A stretch of DNA of 64,000 bases from Pseudophaeobacter sp. (GCA_027019165.1 JALUXC010000017.1:310001-374000); one strand, 5' to 3'; positions 16,990 to 26,832 are shown, counted from the stretch's first letter. Notes: generated by a model not told the origin, from the sequence alone. Translations and numbers: made by a program.

Positions 16990-17085
16990 CAACGGCGGGC
17001 TCCCGCGCCCGCGCGGGCCTTGGCTGCGCCAAGACCCTCTGGCGGCCTTGGGCCCGGCGCCGCTGCGCGGCGCTCACCTTGCGCA
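16990..17085. repeat. GC-rich palindromic intergenic repeat, copy 2
   Basis: Inverted relative of the element at 12189-12335. It shares GGCTCCCGCGCCCGC and TGGCGGCCTTGGGCCCGGCG and has its own hairpin GCGCCGCTGCGCGGCGC (17057-17073). It fills the gap before rimO. Confidence 0.7.
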
Positions 17086-17133
17086 AAAAAACATCCATTC
17101 CCAAACCCAGGCCCGCGTATTATATGCGCTGCC

Positions 17134-18546
17134 ATGACCAGCAATCCGCCAGATCTCCGCCCCGACCTTGCCCCGAAAGCCCAGTTCGGTGATGCGCCCC
17201 GCGAAGGCCAGCCGACCCTTGGCATGGTGTCACTCGGCTGTCCCAAAGCGCTGGTGGACAGCGAGCGGATCCTGACTCGCCTGCGCGCAGAAGGATATGG
17301 GATCTCGGCGGACTACGCCGGCGCCGATGCGGTGATCGTCAACACTTGCGGGTTTCTCGACAGCGCCAAGGCCGAAAGCCTTGAGGCCATCGGCGAGGCC
17401 CTGAAAGAAAATGGCAAGGTCATTGTCACGGGCTGCCTGGGGGCTGAGCCGGATTACATTCGCGAGCATCATCCACGCATTCTGGCGGTCACCGGCCCAC
17501 ATCAATATGAGCAGGTTCTGGATGCCGTCCATGCCGCCGTGCCGCCCAGCCCCGATCCTTTTGTGGACCTCTTGCCTGCCACAGGTGTCAGTCTCACACC
17601 GCGCCACTTCAGCTATCTGAAGATATCGGAAGGGTGCAATCACAAGTGCAAGTTCTGCATCATCCCCGACATGCGCGGACGGCTCACCTCGCGCCCGGCC
17701 CACGCGGTGCTGCGCGAGGCGGAGAAGCTGGTCGATGCGGGCGTGCGTGAACTGCTGGTGATCAGCCAGGACACCTCGGCCTATGGGCTCGATCGCAAGT
17801 ATGACGTGAATCCCTGGAAGGAGGGCGAGATCCGCAGCCACATCACGGATCTGTCCCGCGCCTTGGGAGAGCTGGCGCCTGCGTCTGACCTGTGGGTGCG
17901 GCTGCATTATGTCTACCCGTATCCCCATGTGCGCGAGCTGATCCCGCTGATGGCGGACCCGGACAATGCGCTGCTGCCCTATCTGGATATTCCCTTCCAA
18001 CACGCCCACCCGGATGTGCTGAAACGCATGGCGCGCCCCGCAGCGGCGGCCAAGACGCTGGACGAAATCCGCGCATGGCGCGAGATCTGCCCCGATATCA
18101 CTCTGCGCTCTACCTTCATTGTCGGCTATCCGGGAGAGACGGAGGCCGAGTTCCAGCACCTGCTGGACTGGATGGATGAGGCGCAGCTCGACCGGGTGGG
18201 TTGCTTCAAGTATGAAAATGTAGCCGGAGCACGATCAAATGATTTGCCGGATCACGTGCCCGAAGAGGTGAAGCAGGAGCGCTGGGAGCGTTTCATGGAA
18301 AAGGCGCAAGGAATTTCCGAGGCCAAGCTGGCGGCCAAGGTCGGCCAGATATTTCAGGTCATCGTAGACGACATCGATGAAGACGGAATCGCCACCTGCC
18401 GCACCAAGGCCGATGCGCCCGAGATCGACGGGAACCTGTTCATCGACGAGGGCACCGAAGGTCTGCGCGTGGGCGATCTGGTCACGGTCGAGGTGGACGA
18501 GGCCGGGGAGTATGACTTGTGGGGCGCGTTGGTCGCGGCCGAGTAG
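17134..18546 (+). CDS. rimO: Ribosomal protein S12 methylthiotransferase
   Basis: 470 residues. A radical-SAM enzyme that methylthiolates the conserved Asp of ribosomal protein S12. The N-terminal UPF0004 domain shows [15 protein letters not shown] (first cluster Cys) and V-N-T-C-G-F. The radical-SAM motif C-N-H-K-C-K-F-C is at about residue 168, and a C-terminal TRAM domain ends the protein. [10 protein letters not shown] distinguishes RimO from MiaB. The start at 17134 has a poor ribosome-binding site but gives the normal length. Confidence 0.95.
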   Translation: MTSNPPDLRPDLAPKAQFGDAPREGQPTLGMVSLGCPKALVDSERILTRLRAEGYGISADYAGADAVIVNTCGFLDSAKAESLEAIGEALKENGKVIVTGCLGAEPDYIREHHPRILAVTGPHQYEQVLDAVHAAVPPSPDPFVDLLPATGVSLTPRHFSYLKISEGCNHKCKFCIIPDMRGRLTSRPAHAVLREAEKLVDAGVRELLVISQDTSAYGLDRKYDVNPWKEGEIRSHITDLSRALGELAPASDLWVRLHYVYPYPHVRELIPLMADPDNALLPYLDIPFQHAHPDVLKRMARPAAAAKTLDEIRAWREICPDITLRSTFIVGYPGETEAEFQHLLDWMDEAQLDRVGCFKYENVAGARSNDLPDHVPEEVKQERWERFMEKAQGISEAKLAAKVGQIFQVIVDDIDEDGIATCRTKADAPEIDGNLFIDEGTEGLRVGDLVTVEVDEAGEYDLWGALVAAE

Positions 18547-18549
18547 TTA

Positions 18550-19899
18550 TCACTCTCCTTGTGCTGCCATCTCCGCCTCATCTTCAAGGCCTTGGATGTC
18601 AACCTCCGGTTGGGGATCCTTGATCTTTGGCGCAGGTTTGCGCCAAGCTATCAGATTCTGACCGATGTCACGATAGAATGCGGGTACGATCTGTTCCAGT
18701 TCTGCTATGAAGTTGGATTGTTGGGTAAATTTGGCGCCTAGCCTCTTAGCTGTGTAGATGTGAAAGCTGACCACTTGCAGGCCATTCTTGTCTTTTTCAC
18801 AAAGATCAGGGGATGCAATCAGGTCGGCCACAGGAAACTGTGTGTCCTCACTACGACCTGGCCATTTCATACGCAGGAAGACATCGTCCAAGCTGTCCAC
18901 TTTTATTTGTCGCAACAGCCAGTTCAATCTTGCCTTGGATGACTTTTTGTCTTCGGGTGCCCTGAGCGTCATGCCAACTTCAATCGTTCTGCGGTTCATG
19001 TCGGCAACGACGTCCAACGGGGCTGCGGCGTCGGGAACATCGAAGGTTGCGCTTAGCTGCTGCATTTCCCTAAGTAGCCGTAGCTCGTCTTTCTGGCGAT
19101 TGGCCGGGTCGCTAATATGTTTGCGGCTGAGCTTTTGCGATACAGCCGTGTCAGTGTGGCGACTTAGGATAAGAGCCAAGTCCTTTGTTTCCTGATGCCA
19201 TGCCTCGACAACAGTGGTCGCTTCGAAAGAGCGCGCCAAGATCTTCCCGCCGGCTGACACATGTCTGTTTAGCTCACTCCATTCTGCTGGCATCCGGGTA
19301 AAGCCCTTCACGCCGGCACTTTCATGGGTGAGGAACCGTTTGAGTTCGTTCAAGAGAATACGTTGATCGGTGTCGGCAACGGAGTTGCTGCTGAGCAATA
19401 GATCTGCGACGGTTAGAATATACATCCAGGACCAATGAAAGACCGGAATTTTCGACCGACTCTTGCGCACCTCTTCCAATGGATGGTTGGAGGGTACCGT
19501 TGCGAACTGATTGGAAATCGTAACAACGCAGTCGATCTGACATTCTTTTGCGATTGCTCGGTACTTTTCGATCTGTTCGACGGTCAAGGGAGTGTTCCCT
19601 ACTTTAGTTTCAACCATCGCCCGCCACTCTTTGGTGCCGGTTCTCAGAACGATGAGGCCATCTGGTCTATCCTTCTCCTTTTGAGCTTGGGTTTGAAACA
19701 CTACCTCGGTGTATGTCTCTATTTTGGAGCGTTTGCCGACACGTTGCCCAAGTGAGGAAAGCAGCTCGGCGCCAAACTCTTCGACTTTTGAAAGGCAAGC
19801 CAGAACAATGGACGTTGTTCGCCCTTCCTTGGATGTGTCTGATAGAATGGGAAATAGACGTGCTGCTTCTCCCCGCAGTAGATAGTCAGGTTTTTCCAT
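18550..19899 (-). CDS. PD-(D/E)XK nuclease-like protein, probably acquired
   Basis: 449 residues, not assigned to a named family. Around residues 80-110 it has P-D-G-L-I-V followed by W-R-A-M-V-E-T-K-V-G, a good match to the metal-binding core PD-x(n)-(D/E)-x-K of restriction-like nucleases. It continues LTVEQIEKYRAIAKECQIDCVVTISNQF, a pattern of helices and a strand typical of that fold. The rest is helical with no helicase or methylase motif. The ATG at 19899 has an excellent GGAGGAG. GC content (about 45-52% by eye in sampled lines) is clearly below that of rimO and the AsmA gene on either side. A DNA-processing or defence role is inference; no partner genes are adjacent. Confidence 0.65.
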   Translation of the reverse strand: MEKPDYLLRGEAARLFPILSDTSKEGRTTSIVLACLSKVEEFGAELLSSLGQRVGKRSKIETYTEVVFQTQAQKEKDRPDGLIVLRTGTKEWRAMVETKVGNTPLTVEQIEKYRAIAKECQIDCVVTISNQFATVPSNHPLEEVRKSRSKIPVFHWSWMYILTVADLLLSSNSVADTDQRILLNELKRFLTHESAGVKGFTRMPAEWSELNRHVSAGGKILARSFEATTVVEAWHQETKDLALILSRHTDTAVSQKLSRKHISDPANRQKDELRLLREMQQLSATFDVPDAAAPLDVVADMNRRTIEVGMTLRAPEDKKSSKARLNWLLRQIKVDSLDDVFLRMKWPGRSEDTQFPVADLIASPDLCEKDKNGLQVVSFHIYTAKRLGAKFTQQSNFIAELEQIVPAFYRDIGQNLIAWRKPAPKIKDPQPEVDIQGLEDEAEMAAQGE

Positions 19900-20113
19900 T
19901 TCACTCCTCCATGCACTTAAATCGTGCATTGATGAGCGCATAAATCAATCAAAGGTTATGCGCCGAAGCAACACCATGTCGTTCTGGACCAAAAATGCTT
20001 GGCCACGACGCAGTTTGTGTATTTGTACCAATCTCCTGACTGAGCCCCAGGCCACTCTCTTGCACCCTTCCCGCCGCGCTGTATCCTTGGGCAAACAGGC
20101 AGGGGAGGGCGCT

Positions 20114-22063
20114 ATGCGGCTGATCATTCGGGTTCTTTCGGCAATCATTCTGACGCTGGCGCTGCTCGTTGGCGTCGTCCTGATGCTGCCGGGAGAAAAG
20201 GTGGCCTCCCTCGCGGCGCAGCAGCTTGAGGCACAGACCGGGCGCAAGCTGGAGTTTCAGGGCGATGTGGGCTTTACCCTCTGGCCAGTGCTGGGGGTCA
20301 GGACCGAGCGGGTGACGCTCTCCAATGCCGATTGGGCCGGACCAGAGCCGATGTTGGAAGCTGCGCGCATGTCCATTGGCGTGTCGGCGGCGGATCTGCT
20401 TCGGGGCAAGGTGCGGGTGACCGAAATCACGGCATTGTTGCCGCGTCTCAACCTCTCCACACGGGCTGACGGGACCGGGAACTGGGTGATGACTCCGGGT
20501 GCTTCGGAAGCGGACAGCTCTGTGGCCTCCGCAAGTGACAGCGAGGCCGCCAATGGGGCTTTGCCCGTGCAGATCGAAAAGTTGGCCTTGACCGGCGCTT
20601 CTTTGCGATATGCACCACACGGTGGGGATGTGGTCGAAATGAAGGCGATTGACCTGGCGCTCCGCTGGCCTGACCCGAGCGGCACCGTGAATATGGAGGC
20701 AACCTTGCGTCCAACCGGGACCCCGGTACAGATCATGGGGGAGGTTGGGACCTTTGCCGAGTTTCTTGCAGGCAAGGTGTCGTCGGTGGGCGCAACGGTA
20801 ACTGCTCCGGGCGGCGTGCTGCGGTTTGACGGGCGCGCAGGCATCGAGGGGGCAGGCAGCGGTCGCGTTACCCTCAAAACCTCGGACACGGGTGCCTTTT
20901 TGGCCGCAGTCGGCTCAGAAGGCGTGGCCTTACCAAAGGGGGCAGGTCAGATCGCTGTGGTTGGCGCCGATGCAACATACACGCCCGATGGGCGTCTTGC
21001 CTTGCGCGATCTATCGCTTGATCTGGACGGAAACCTTATCAGGGGAGCCGTGGATCTGGTCTTGAAAGAGGTGCCAGAGGTGACGGCGCAACTCTCGGCA
21101 GGGGCGTTGTCGTTTCCCGGGCTGGCGGCGGCAGCAGCGGACAGTACCGCAGGATCAGGCGATGGGGCCAGCGCCGATGGCTGGCCGACGGAACGCATTG
21201 ATGCCTCGGCGTTGTCGTCTCTGAACGGCACGGCTGTTCTGAGTTTCAAGAGCCTGAATGCGGCCGGATACAGCCTGGGCGAAAGCAAACTGACACTGAC
21301 CATTGATCGGGCCCGCGCCGTGCTGAAGGCACAGCCTGCGGCCCTGTTCGGCGGCCAGGTCACGGGGCAACTGGTGGCCAACAACCGCAATGGTTTATCT
21401 GTCGGGGGCAAGCTGGGCTTCAATGGCATCCAGCTGGAGCAGGCCCTAGGCCAGACGGCGGGCTATTCTCGGCTGCATGGCGCCGCTTTGGGGGAGCTGG
21501 AATACCTTGGCGTCGGCAATTCGATCGATGCGATCATGCGTTCGCTCAGCGGCAAGGGCTGGCTAGAGGTTGGCAAAGGGTTCTTTACCGGTTTCGACCT
21601 CGAAGGTTTGATGCGCGCAGGACGCGGCAATGGTGGAAGCACGGTCTTCGAAAGCCTGACTGGCAGCTATACAATCAAGGACGGAAATCTGCAGAACCCG
21701 GATCTTCTGGTCTCGATCAAGGGGCTGAGGGCGGATGGCGCCGGCCGGATCGGTCTTGGCGCGCGGGATCTCGACTATCGTTTCACGCCGACGCTGCAGG
21801 GCTCCGACGGCGGGGTGGGGCTGTCTATCCCGGTGGCCATCACAGGCCCCTGGAGCGCCCCCAAGATACGTCCCGATCTGGAAACCGCCCTGCGGCCAAA
21901 GATCGAAGAGGTCGAAGAAGAGGCCAAGGAGCGGGTGCGCGAGAAGCTCAGCGAAGAGCTGGAGACCGAAATCGCTCCGGGTGCCGATCTCAACGAGGTG
22001 ATCAAGGACCGTATCGAGCAGGAGGCAAAGGAGCAGCTCTTGCGGCTGTTGCAGGGAAATTGA
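20114..22063 (+). CDS. AsmA family protein
   Basis: 649 residues. One N-terminal membrane helix (LIIRVLSAIILTLALLVGVVLML), then an AsmA/VPS13-like repeat region starting L-A-A-Q-Q-L-E-A-Q-T-G-R-K-L-E, and a C-terminal AsmA_2-type domain with G-K-G-W-L-E-V-G-K-G and PELETALRPK-like PDLETALRPKIEE before a charged coiled tail (EEAKERVREKLSEELETE). The family helps lipid traffic to, or assembly of, the outer membrane. The ATG at 20114 follows AGGGGAGGG. It is transcribed away from the nuclease-like gene and converges on the phosphomutase gene. Confidence 0.87.
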   Translation: MRLIIRVLSAIILTLALLVGVVLMLPGEKVASLAAQQLEAQTGRKLEFQGDVGFTLWPVLGVRTERVTLSNADWAGPEPMLEAARMSIGVSAADLLRGKVRVTEITALLPRLNLSTRADGTGNWVMTPGASEADSSVASASDSEAANGALPVQIEKLALTGASLRYAPHGGDVVEMKAIDLALRWPDPSGTVNMEATLRPTGTPVQIMGEVGTFAEFLAGKVSSVGATVTAPGGVLRFDGRAGIEGAGSGRVTLKTSDTGAFLAAVGSEGVALPKGAGQIAVVGADATYTPDGRLALRDLSLDLDGNLIRGAVDLVLKEVPEVTAQLSAGALSFPGLAAAAADSTAGSGDGASADGWPTERIDASALSSLNGTAVLSFKSLNAAGYSLGESKLTLTIDRARAVLKAQPAALFGGQVTGQLVANNRNGLSVGGKLGFNGIQLEQALGQTAGYSRLHGAALGELEYLGVGNSIDAIMRSLSGKGWLEVGKGFFTGFDLEGLMRAGRGNGGSTVFESLTGSYTIKDGNLQNPDLLVSIKGLRADGAGRIGLGARDLDYRFTPTLQGSDGGVGLSIPVAITGPWSAPKIRPDLETALRPKIEEVEEEAKERVREKLSEELETEIAPGADLNEVIKDRIEQEAKEQLLRLLQGN

Positions 22064-22100
22064 ACCTGTTTGGGGTGCCGGTAGTTGTAGAATGGAAACA

Positions 22101-22125
22101 GCGCGCCCATCAAAGGTGGGCGCGC
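22101..22125. terminator. Hairpin between convergent AsmA and phosphomutase genes
   Basis: Perfect 9-bp stem GCGCGCCCA / TGGGCGCGC with a 7-base loop, but no T tract on either side. It may act as a Rho-assisted boundary or mRNA end. Confidence 0.4.
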
Positions 22126-22173
22126 CGGTCGACTGGCGCAAGCCAGGCGAAATACCTCTGAGATAAGGCGGGA

Positions 22174-23670
22174 TCAGATGGTCTGATCGTAGTCCCCGAC
22201 CAGTGGCTCGGTGCGGATCACCGCGTCGATATCGGCAAAGATCGCGCGCATTTCCTCTTCGCTCTCACTGCTTTCGCAGACCACTACGAGATTTGGAGTA
22301 TTGGACGACGCGCGCACCAGACCCCAAGAACCGTTGTCCAGAATAACGCGGGCACCGTTGACCGTGACCACCTCTTTGATCGGGCGACCCGCAACAGTGT
22401 CGCCAGCTTTGGCCTTGGCAACCAGTTTTTCCACCAAACGCTCGAGTACGGTGTATTTCTCGGTGTCGGCGCAATAGGGGGACATGGTTGGCGTCGACCA
22501 GGTCTTGGGCAGGGCCTTTCTGAGATCCGACATCTTCATGTCCGGGTTGCGGTCCATCAGCTTGCAGATTTCGACCGCCACGCGCATGCCGCAGTCATAG
22601 CCGCGACCCACCGGTTCGGCGAGGAAGTAGTGGCCGGACTTTTCGAAGCCAGCGAGGGCGCCGATTTCTTTCACGCGCCGCTTCATGTGGCTGTGGCCGG
22701 TTTTCCAATAGTCCGCGGTGACGCCGTTTTTCTGCAGCTCGGGGTCCGAGGCAAAAAGCCCAGTGGATTTTACATCTGCCACAAAGGTCGAGTTCGGGTA
22801 GATCTTGGACAAGTCACGCGCCATGATGACGCCCACCTTGTCGGCAAAGATCTCCTCGCCCTCATCGTCCACCACTCCGCAGCGGTCGCCATCGCCATCA
22901 AAGCCAAGGGCAAAATCCGCGCCGGAGGCTTTGACGGTGTCCGACATATCATGGAGCATTTCCATGGCTTCGGGGTTGGGGTTGTAATTGGGGAAGGTGT
23001 AATCAAGCTCGTTGTGGCTGGGCACGACCTCGACGCCGATCCGTTCGAACAATTCGGGGCCAAAGGCCGAGGCAGTGCCATTGCCGGTGGCGCAGACCAC
23101 CTTGAGTTTGCGGGACATCTTGAAATCGCCGACCAGATCGTCGAGATAGGCTTCCTTGACGCCATCTACGAATTCATAGGATCCACCGTCGCGGGCGATG
23201 CCTTCGCCATTCAGCACGATATCGCGCAGCTCTGCCATTTCATCCGGGCCATGGGTCAGTGGGCGCTCAAAGCCCATCTTGACCCCGGTCCATCCGTTGG
23301 GGTTGTGGCTGGCGGTGACCATGGCAACGGCAGGCACATCCAGATGGAACTGCGCAAAATACGCCATGGGCGAGACGGCGGGGCCAATGTCCTTGACCTT
23401 GATGCCAGCCTGCATCAGCCCCAGGATCAGCGCCTGTTTGATGGCCAGCGAGTAGTCGCGATAGTCGTTGCCCACCGCGATGACCGGCTCGATCCCGCGC
23501 TTGTGCATCTGGGTGCCAAGGCCAAGGCCAAGGGCCGTCATGCCGGGCAGATTGATTTCCTCAGGGTATTTCCAGCGCGCATCATATTCACGAAAGCCGG
23601 TGGGGGTGATCATCGGATCGCGCAGAAAGGACCAGGTATTTGGCGTGACCGGCGAGATGGGTTTAGTCAT
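22174..23670 (-). CDS. Phosphomannomutase/phosphoglucomutase
   Basis: 498 residues, alpha-D-phosphohexomutase family. The catalytic serine loop is V-T-A-S-H-N-P-N-G-W-T-G-V-K, the metal loop is F-D-G-D-G-D-R, the sugar-binding loop is G-F-E-K-S-G-H, and the C-terminal phosphate-binding domain has R-A-S-S-N-T-P. It converts mannose-6-P/glucose-6-P to the 1-phosphates for sugar-nucleotide synthesis. It is the last gene of the kpsT-kpsE-kdsA operon (19-bp gap after kdsA), which suggests capsule precursor supply. The ATG at 23670 has AAAGGGAC upstream. Confidence 0.92.
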   Translation of the reverse strand: MTKPISPVTPNTWSFLRDPMITPTGFREYDARWKYPEEINLPGMTALGLGLGTQMHKRGIEPVIAVGNDYRDYSLAIKQALILGLMQAGIKVKDIGPAVSPMAYFAQFHLDVPAVAMVTASHNPNGWTGVKMGFERPLTHGPDEMAELRDIVLNGEGIARDGGSYEFVDGVKEAYLDDLVGDFKMSRKLKVVCATGNGTASAFGPELFERIGVEVVPSHNELDYTFPNYNPNPEAMEMLHDMSDTVKASGADFALGFDGDGDRCGVVDDEGEEIFADKVGVIMARDLSKIYPNSTFVADVKSTGLFASDPELQKNGVTADYWKTGHSHMKRRVKEIGALAGFEKSGHYFLAEPVGRGYDCGMRVAVEICKLMDRNPDMKMSDLRKALPKTWSTPTMSPYCADTEKYTVLERLVEKLVAKAKAGDTVAGRPIKEVVTVNGARVILDNGSWGLVRASSNTPNLVVVCESSESEEEMRAIFADIDAVIRTEPLVGDYDQTI

Positions 23671-23689
23671 GAAACGTCCCTTTCGGGTT

Positions 23690-24523
23690 TTAAATCGTAA
23701 TTGGGTTGGCTTTTGCCAGCCGGTCAAAACCCATGAGCGTTTCAACCAGTTTTGGCATGTCATCAAGGTAGATCATATTCGGCCCATCCGAGGGCGCGCG
23801 ATCAGGATCTTCGTGAGTTTCTATGAAAACGGCAGAGATGCCCAATGAGACAGCAGCGCGCGCCATGACAGGCGCAAATTCACGCTTGCCACCAGAGGAT
23901 CCACCCTGTCCGCCGGGCTGCTGCACGGCATGAGTTGCGTCCATGACAACAGGGTATCCTGTCTGCGCCATAATTGGCAAAGATCGCATGTCGGCTACAA
24001 GGGTGTTGTACCCAAAGGAGGCACCCCGCTCGGTCAGCAGGATCTTGTCATTGCCGGTGCTTTCGACCTTGGCGACCACATTGGCCATGTCCCAGGGCGC
24101 AAGGAATTGCCCCTTCTTGATGTTGACCGCCTTTCCGGTCCGTCCCGCGGCCAGCAGCATATCGGTCTGACGGCACAGGAATGCAGGGATCTGCAGGATA
24201 TCCACGGCTTCGGCGGCCACAGCGCACTGATCTTCGGTGTGCACGTCGGTCAGGACAGGAACATCGAATTCACGTCGGATCTCGGCCAGCACCTTTAGGC
24301 CTTCGTCGATGCCAAGGCCGCGCTTGCCGGACAGTGAGGTCCGATTGGCTTTGTCATAGGATGCCTTGAAGACATACTGCGCCCCTGCGGCTGCACAGGC
24401 CTCTTTCATTTTGCCGGCAATCATGCGGGCGTGATCAGCGGTTTCCAGCTGGCAAGGCCCGGCAATCACCGTCAGTGGACAGTCGTTGCCGATGGTCAGC
24501 CCGGCGATATCGATGTGTTTCAT
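23690..24523 (-). CDS. kdsA: 3-deoxy-8-phosphooctulonate synthase
   Basis: 277 residues. It condenses phosphoenolpyruvate with arabinose-5-phosphate to KDO-8-phosphate, the first committed step of KDO synthesis. Family marks: A-G-P-C-Q-L-E-T near residue 22, K-A-S-Y-D-K-A-N-R-T-S, L-T-D-V-H, I-P-A-F-L-C-R-Q-T-D and D-A-T-H-A-V-Q-Q-P-G-G. The Asn in K-A-N-R together with the early Cys (A-G-P-C) leaves open whether it is metal-dependent. It sits 4 bp after kpsE, which is unusual for a purely LPS-related kdsA and fits a KDO linker for capsule. Confidence 0.95.
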   Translation of the reverse strand: MKHIDIAGLTIGNDCPLTVIAGPCQLETADHARMIAGKMKEACAAAGAQYVFKASYDKANRTSLSGKRGLGIDEGLKVLAEIRREFDVPVLTDVHTEDQCAVAAEAVDILQIPAFLCRQTDMLLAAGRTGKAVNIKKGQFLAPWDMANVVAKVESTGNDKILLTERGASFGYNTLVADMRSLPIMAQTGYPVVMDATHAVQQPGGQGGSSGGKREFAPVMARAAVSLGISAVFIETHEDPDRAPSDGPNMIYLDDMPKLVETLMGFDRLAKANPITI

Positions 24524-24527
24524 GAGA

Positions 24528-26195
24528 TTAAGAGGATACCTGTTCCCGAAGAATGGATGCTGTGAGCGAACACATCAGGTAGATACCGGAAAAGATCAGG
24601 AAAGCCAAAATCGTATTTTCGAACTTGCGCGGATAAGAGGCTTCCTCGCTCGGGACTGGCTCGACCGCTGTGGTCAGGTAACGCACCTGTCGGTTGGCCT
24701 CCATGCGGGTGGTTTCCACTTGCTGCAAGGCCGATTGCAGCATCAGATCGCGGGTCGCCAGGTCGGCCTGGGCCATCTGGATCTGCACGCTGAGGCTCGC
24801 CAGCGAGTTTTCGCCGGCCGATGCATTTGTCATCCTGTCATTCAGCCGCTGGATCAACGCTTCAAGCCGCTCAATGTCCGCCTCGGCCCCGGCCACTTTG
24901 GCGCGGTTTGGGCGCGTGTTGTCCAGAAGGGCGGCCAGTTCCAGTTCTTTTTCCTGCAACTGCACTTCGAAAGTCGAGATCTGCGAACGCAGAGACATGA
25001 TCACGCCTTCAGGATCCAGTACCGCGCCTTTCTGCTGTAGGCGCACCAAGTGTTCCTGGGCCTCGCGGCGCTGGGTCTCAGCAAGCGCCAGAGCGGCTTC
25101 GGCCTCGCCGACCTGGTCAGAGCGTTTTTGTTCCGAAAGGTGGTTCACTTTCTGTTGGGCGTATGTGATCAGGCGCCGCGAGAATTCAGCAGAGACTTCA
25201 GGGTTTGCCGCTGTGACTTCCATGCGGATCACACCTTCTGTCGGATCATAGCCGATTTTGACGTTCCGCTGGTATGTCTTGTAGGCTTCTTCGTTCGAAG
25301 GTTCCGGATTCAGGCGCTGGATTGGATCGATCCAATCCTGGGTGAAATGGGATTTGAAGCCAACTTCTTCTTCCAGACGCAGCATTGCTTCTTTTGACTG
25401 CAGGTAGCTTTGCACCGCAATCGAGTCCTGGCTGGTGGCAAATTGTGTACCGCTCAGCAGCCCGCCAAGGCCGCCGCCACCTGCGCTGTCGGCCTTGAGG
25501 ACCAGAAACTCGGACTTGGCCGCGTACATCGGCGTTGCGACTTTGTAGAAGTAGTAACCAGTGATCACCGTCGGCAGCATCACGAAAAATGCAAGGCGGG
25601 CCAGAAGAAGGCCAAGCTTGCGGCGACGCCTGCGGGCAAGATCGCGTTGAATTTCCTGAATTTCCCGGTTCCGACGTTCCGCCGGGCTGAGTTCCGTAGA
25701 GGGCAGGGTCGTCTGTCCTGCTGATACGGTTTGGGGCAGTTGGATTGCGCCGGGGGTGGGCGTGCCTTCTGGTCGTGCCGTGTTTTGCGGCACCACCAGT
25801 TCAAGCATGTTGGCCCGTTTGAAAGGGTCGATGCCTTTCAGCCGCAGCAGGCGCACAGCCTCGAAATCAGACGTCACGGGCAAGTTGTGTTGCTGGGCGA
25901 CCCTGCGTGCAAGGCGCAGCTGACGGCCCGTCAGACCTTCACGCCGGATATCGTCGATGTCTGTAGAGGCCTTCATCTCCCGCGCGCTGCTGACCTGCCC
26001 TGCGCGCACTGTGTTTGCCGTGTCTTGAGCCGGTGGCTTGGCGCTTGCCCGTGCCGAGTCGCTTGCAGCCTGAGCACTGCTTCCGTGAACCGGCGTCTCC
26101 ACCGGGCGGGCCGCAACCGCCTGCCCACTCTGCGTTCCGCTGGAACTGGTGCTCCGGCGAATCCGGAATTTCTTAGCCTTGGGTTTGATAGTCAT
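24528..26195 (-). CDS. kpsE: Capsule polysaccharide export inner-membrane protein, KpsE/CtrB-like
   Basis: 555 residues. It has an unusually long, Ala/Pro/Gln-rich cytoplasmic N-terminus (about 1-195), then TM1 (LGLLLARLAFFVMLPTVITGYYF), a large periplasmic region with coiled-coil helices (about 350-470) and TM2 near the C-terminus (ILAFLIFSGIYLMCSLTAS). This is the polysaccharide co-polymerase/exporter layout of KpsE, BexC and CtrB. The ATG lies inside the end of kpsT (23-nt overlap), so the two are translationally coupled. The long N-terminal extension exceeds the usual length of about 380 aa and is low-complexity. Confidence 0.88.
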   Translation of the reverse strand: MTIKPKAKKFRIRRSTSSSGTQSGQAVAARPVETPVHGSSAQAASDSARASAKPPAQDTANTVRAGQVSSAREMKASTDIDDIRREGLTGRQLRLARRVAQQHNLPVTSDFEAVRLLRLKGIDPFKRANMLELVVPQNTARPEGTPTPGAIQLPQTVSAGQTTLPSTELSPAERRNREIQEIQRDLARRRRRKLGLLLARLAFFVMLPTVITGYYFYKVATPMYAAKSEFLVLKADSAGGGGLGGLLSGTQFATSQDSIAVQSYLQSKEAMLRLEEEVGFKSHFTQDWIDPIQRLNPEPSNEEAYKTYQRNVKIGYDPTEGVIRMEVTAANPEVSAEFSRRLITYAQQKVNHLSEQKRSDQVGEAEAALALAETQRREAQEHLVRLQQKGAVLDPEGVIMSLRSQISTFEVQLQEKELELAALLDNTRPNRAKVAGAEADIERLEALIQRLNDRMTNASAGENSLASLSVQIQMAQADLATRDLMLQSALQQVETTRMEANRQVRYLTTAVEPVPSEEASYPRKFENTILAFLIFSGIYLMCSLTASILREQVSS

Positions 26196-26832
26196 AGAGC
26201 TGTTTCGCTTCTTCCAAGGTTTCAAACATGTGCAGGCGTCCGTCCATCAATACGGCAGCGGAGCGCGCGAATTTCTCCAGCGTTTTGGGCTGGTGAGACA
26301 CGATGATGATTGTCGTTGTTTGCAGGCGTTCCTGCAGGATTTCACCGGCTTTGCGGTTGAATTCAACATCCGTCGTGCTGGGCATGCCTTCGTCGATAAG
26401 ATAGATATCGAAATCCAGCGCCAGCATCAAAGAAAAGCTAAACCGGGCGCGCATGCCAGAAGAGTAGGTTCCAAGAGGCTGGTCAAAGTATTCTCCCAAC
26501 CCGCAAAGCCAACGGCAATAGGCTTCGACATAGTCTGGGTCCAGCCCATATAGCTTGGCGATGTAGCGGCTATTGTCCATCCCGGACAGACGGCTGATCA
26601 CGCCGCCCATGAAGCCCAGAGGGAATGAGATCTTGCAGCCGCGCCGGATCTCTCCTTCGTCGGGTTTTTCCAATCCCGCCATCATGTTGATCAACGTCGT
26701 TTTGCCCGTTCCATTGGGCGCCAGGATACCGACTGATTTGCCAAGCTCGACTCGAAAGGAGACCCGGTCAAGGATCACCTTGTGCTGTTTGCCCGTCCAA
26801 AAGGACTTGCTGACATTTTCAAACTCGAGCAT
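26173..26832 (-). CDS. kpsT: Capsule polysaccharide ABC exporter ATP-binding protein
   Basis: 219 residues. Walker A A-P-N-G-T-G-K-T-T, signature Y-S-S-G-M-R-A-R (the S-G-M-x-x-R variant of the KpsT/Wzt polysaccharide exporters), Walker B I-Y-L-I-D-E-G, and switch His in V-S-H-Q. It starts the operon kpsT-kpsE-kdsA-phosphomutase. The permease partner KpsM is not in this operon. The 227-bp gap upstream (26833-27059) is AT-richer and contains a plausible -10 TACAAT on the minus strand, but no convincing -35. Confidence 0.9.
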   Translation of the reverse strand: MLEFENVSKSFWTGKQHKVILDRVSFRVELGKSVGILAPNGTGKTTLINMMAGLEKPDEGEIRRGCKISFPLGFMGGVISRLSGMDNSRYIAKLYGLDPDYVEAYCRWLCGLGEYFDQPLGTYSSGMRARFSFSLMLALDFDIYLIDEGMPSTTDVEFNRKAGEILQERLQTTTIIIVSHQPKTLEKFARSAAVLMDGRLHMFETLEEAKQLYDYQTQG

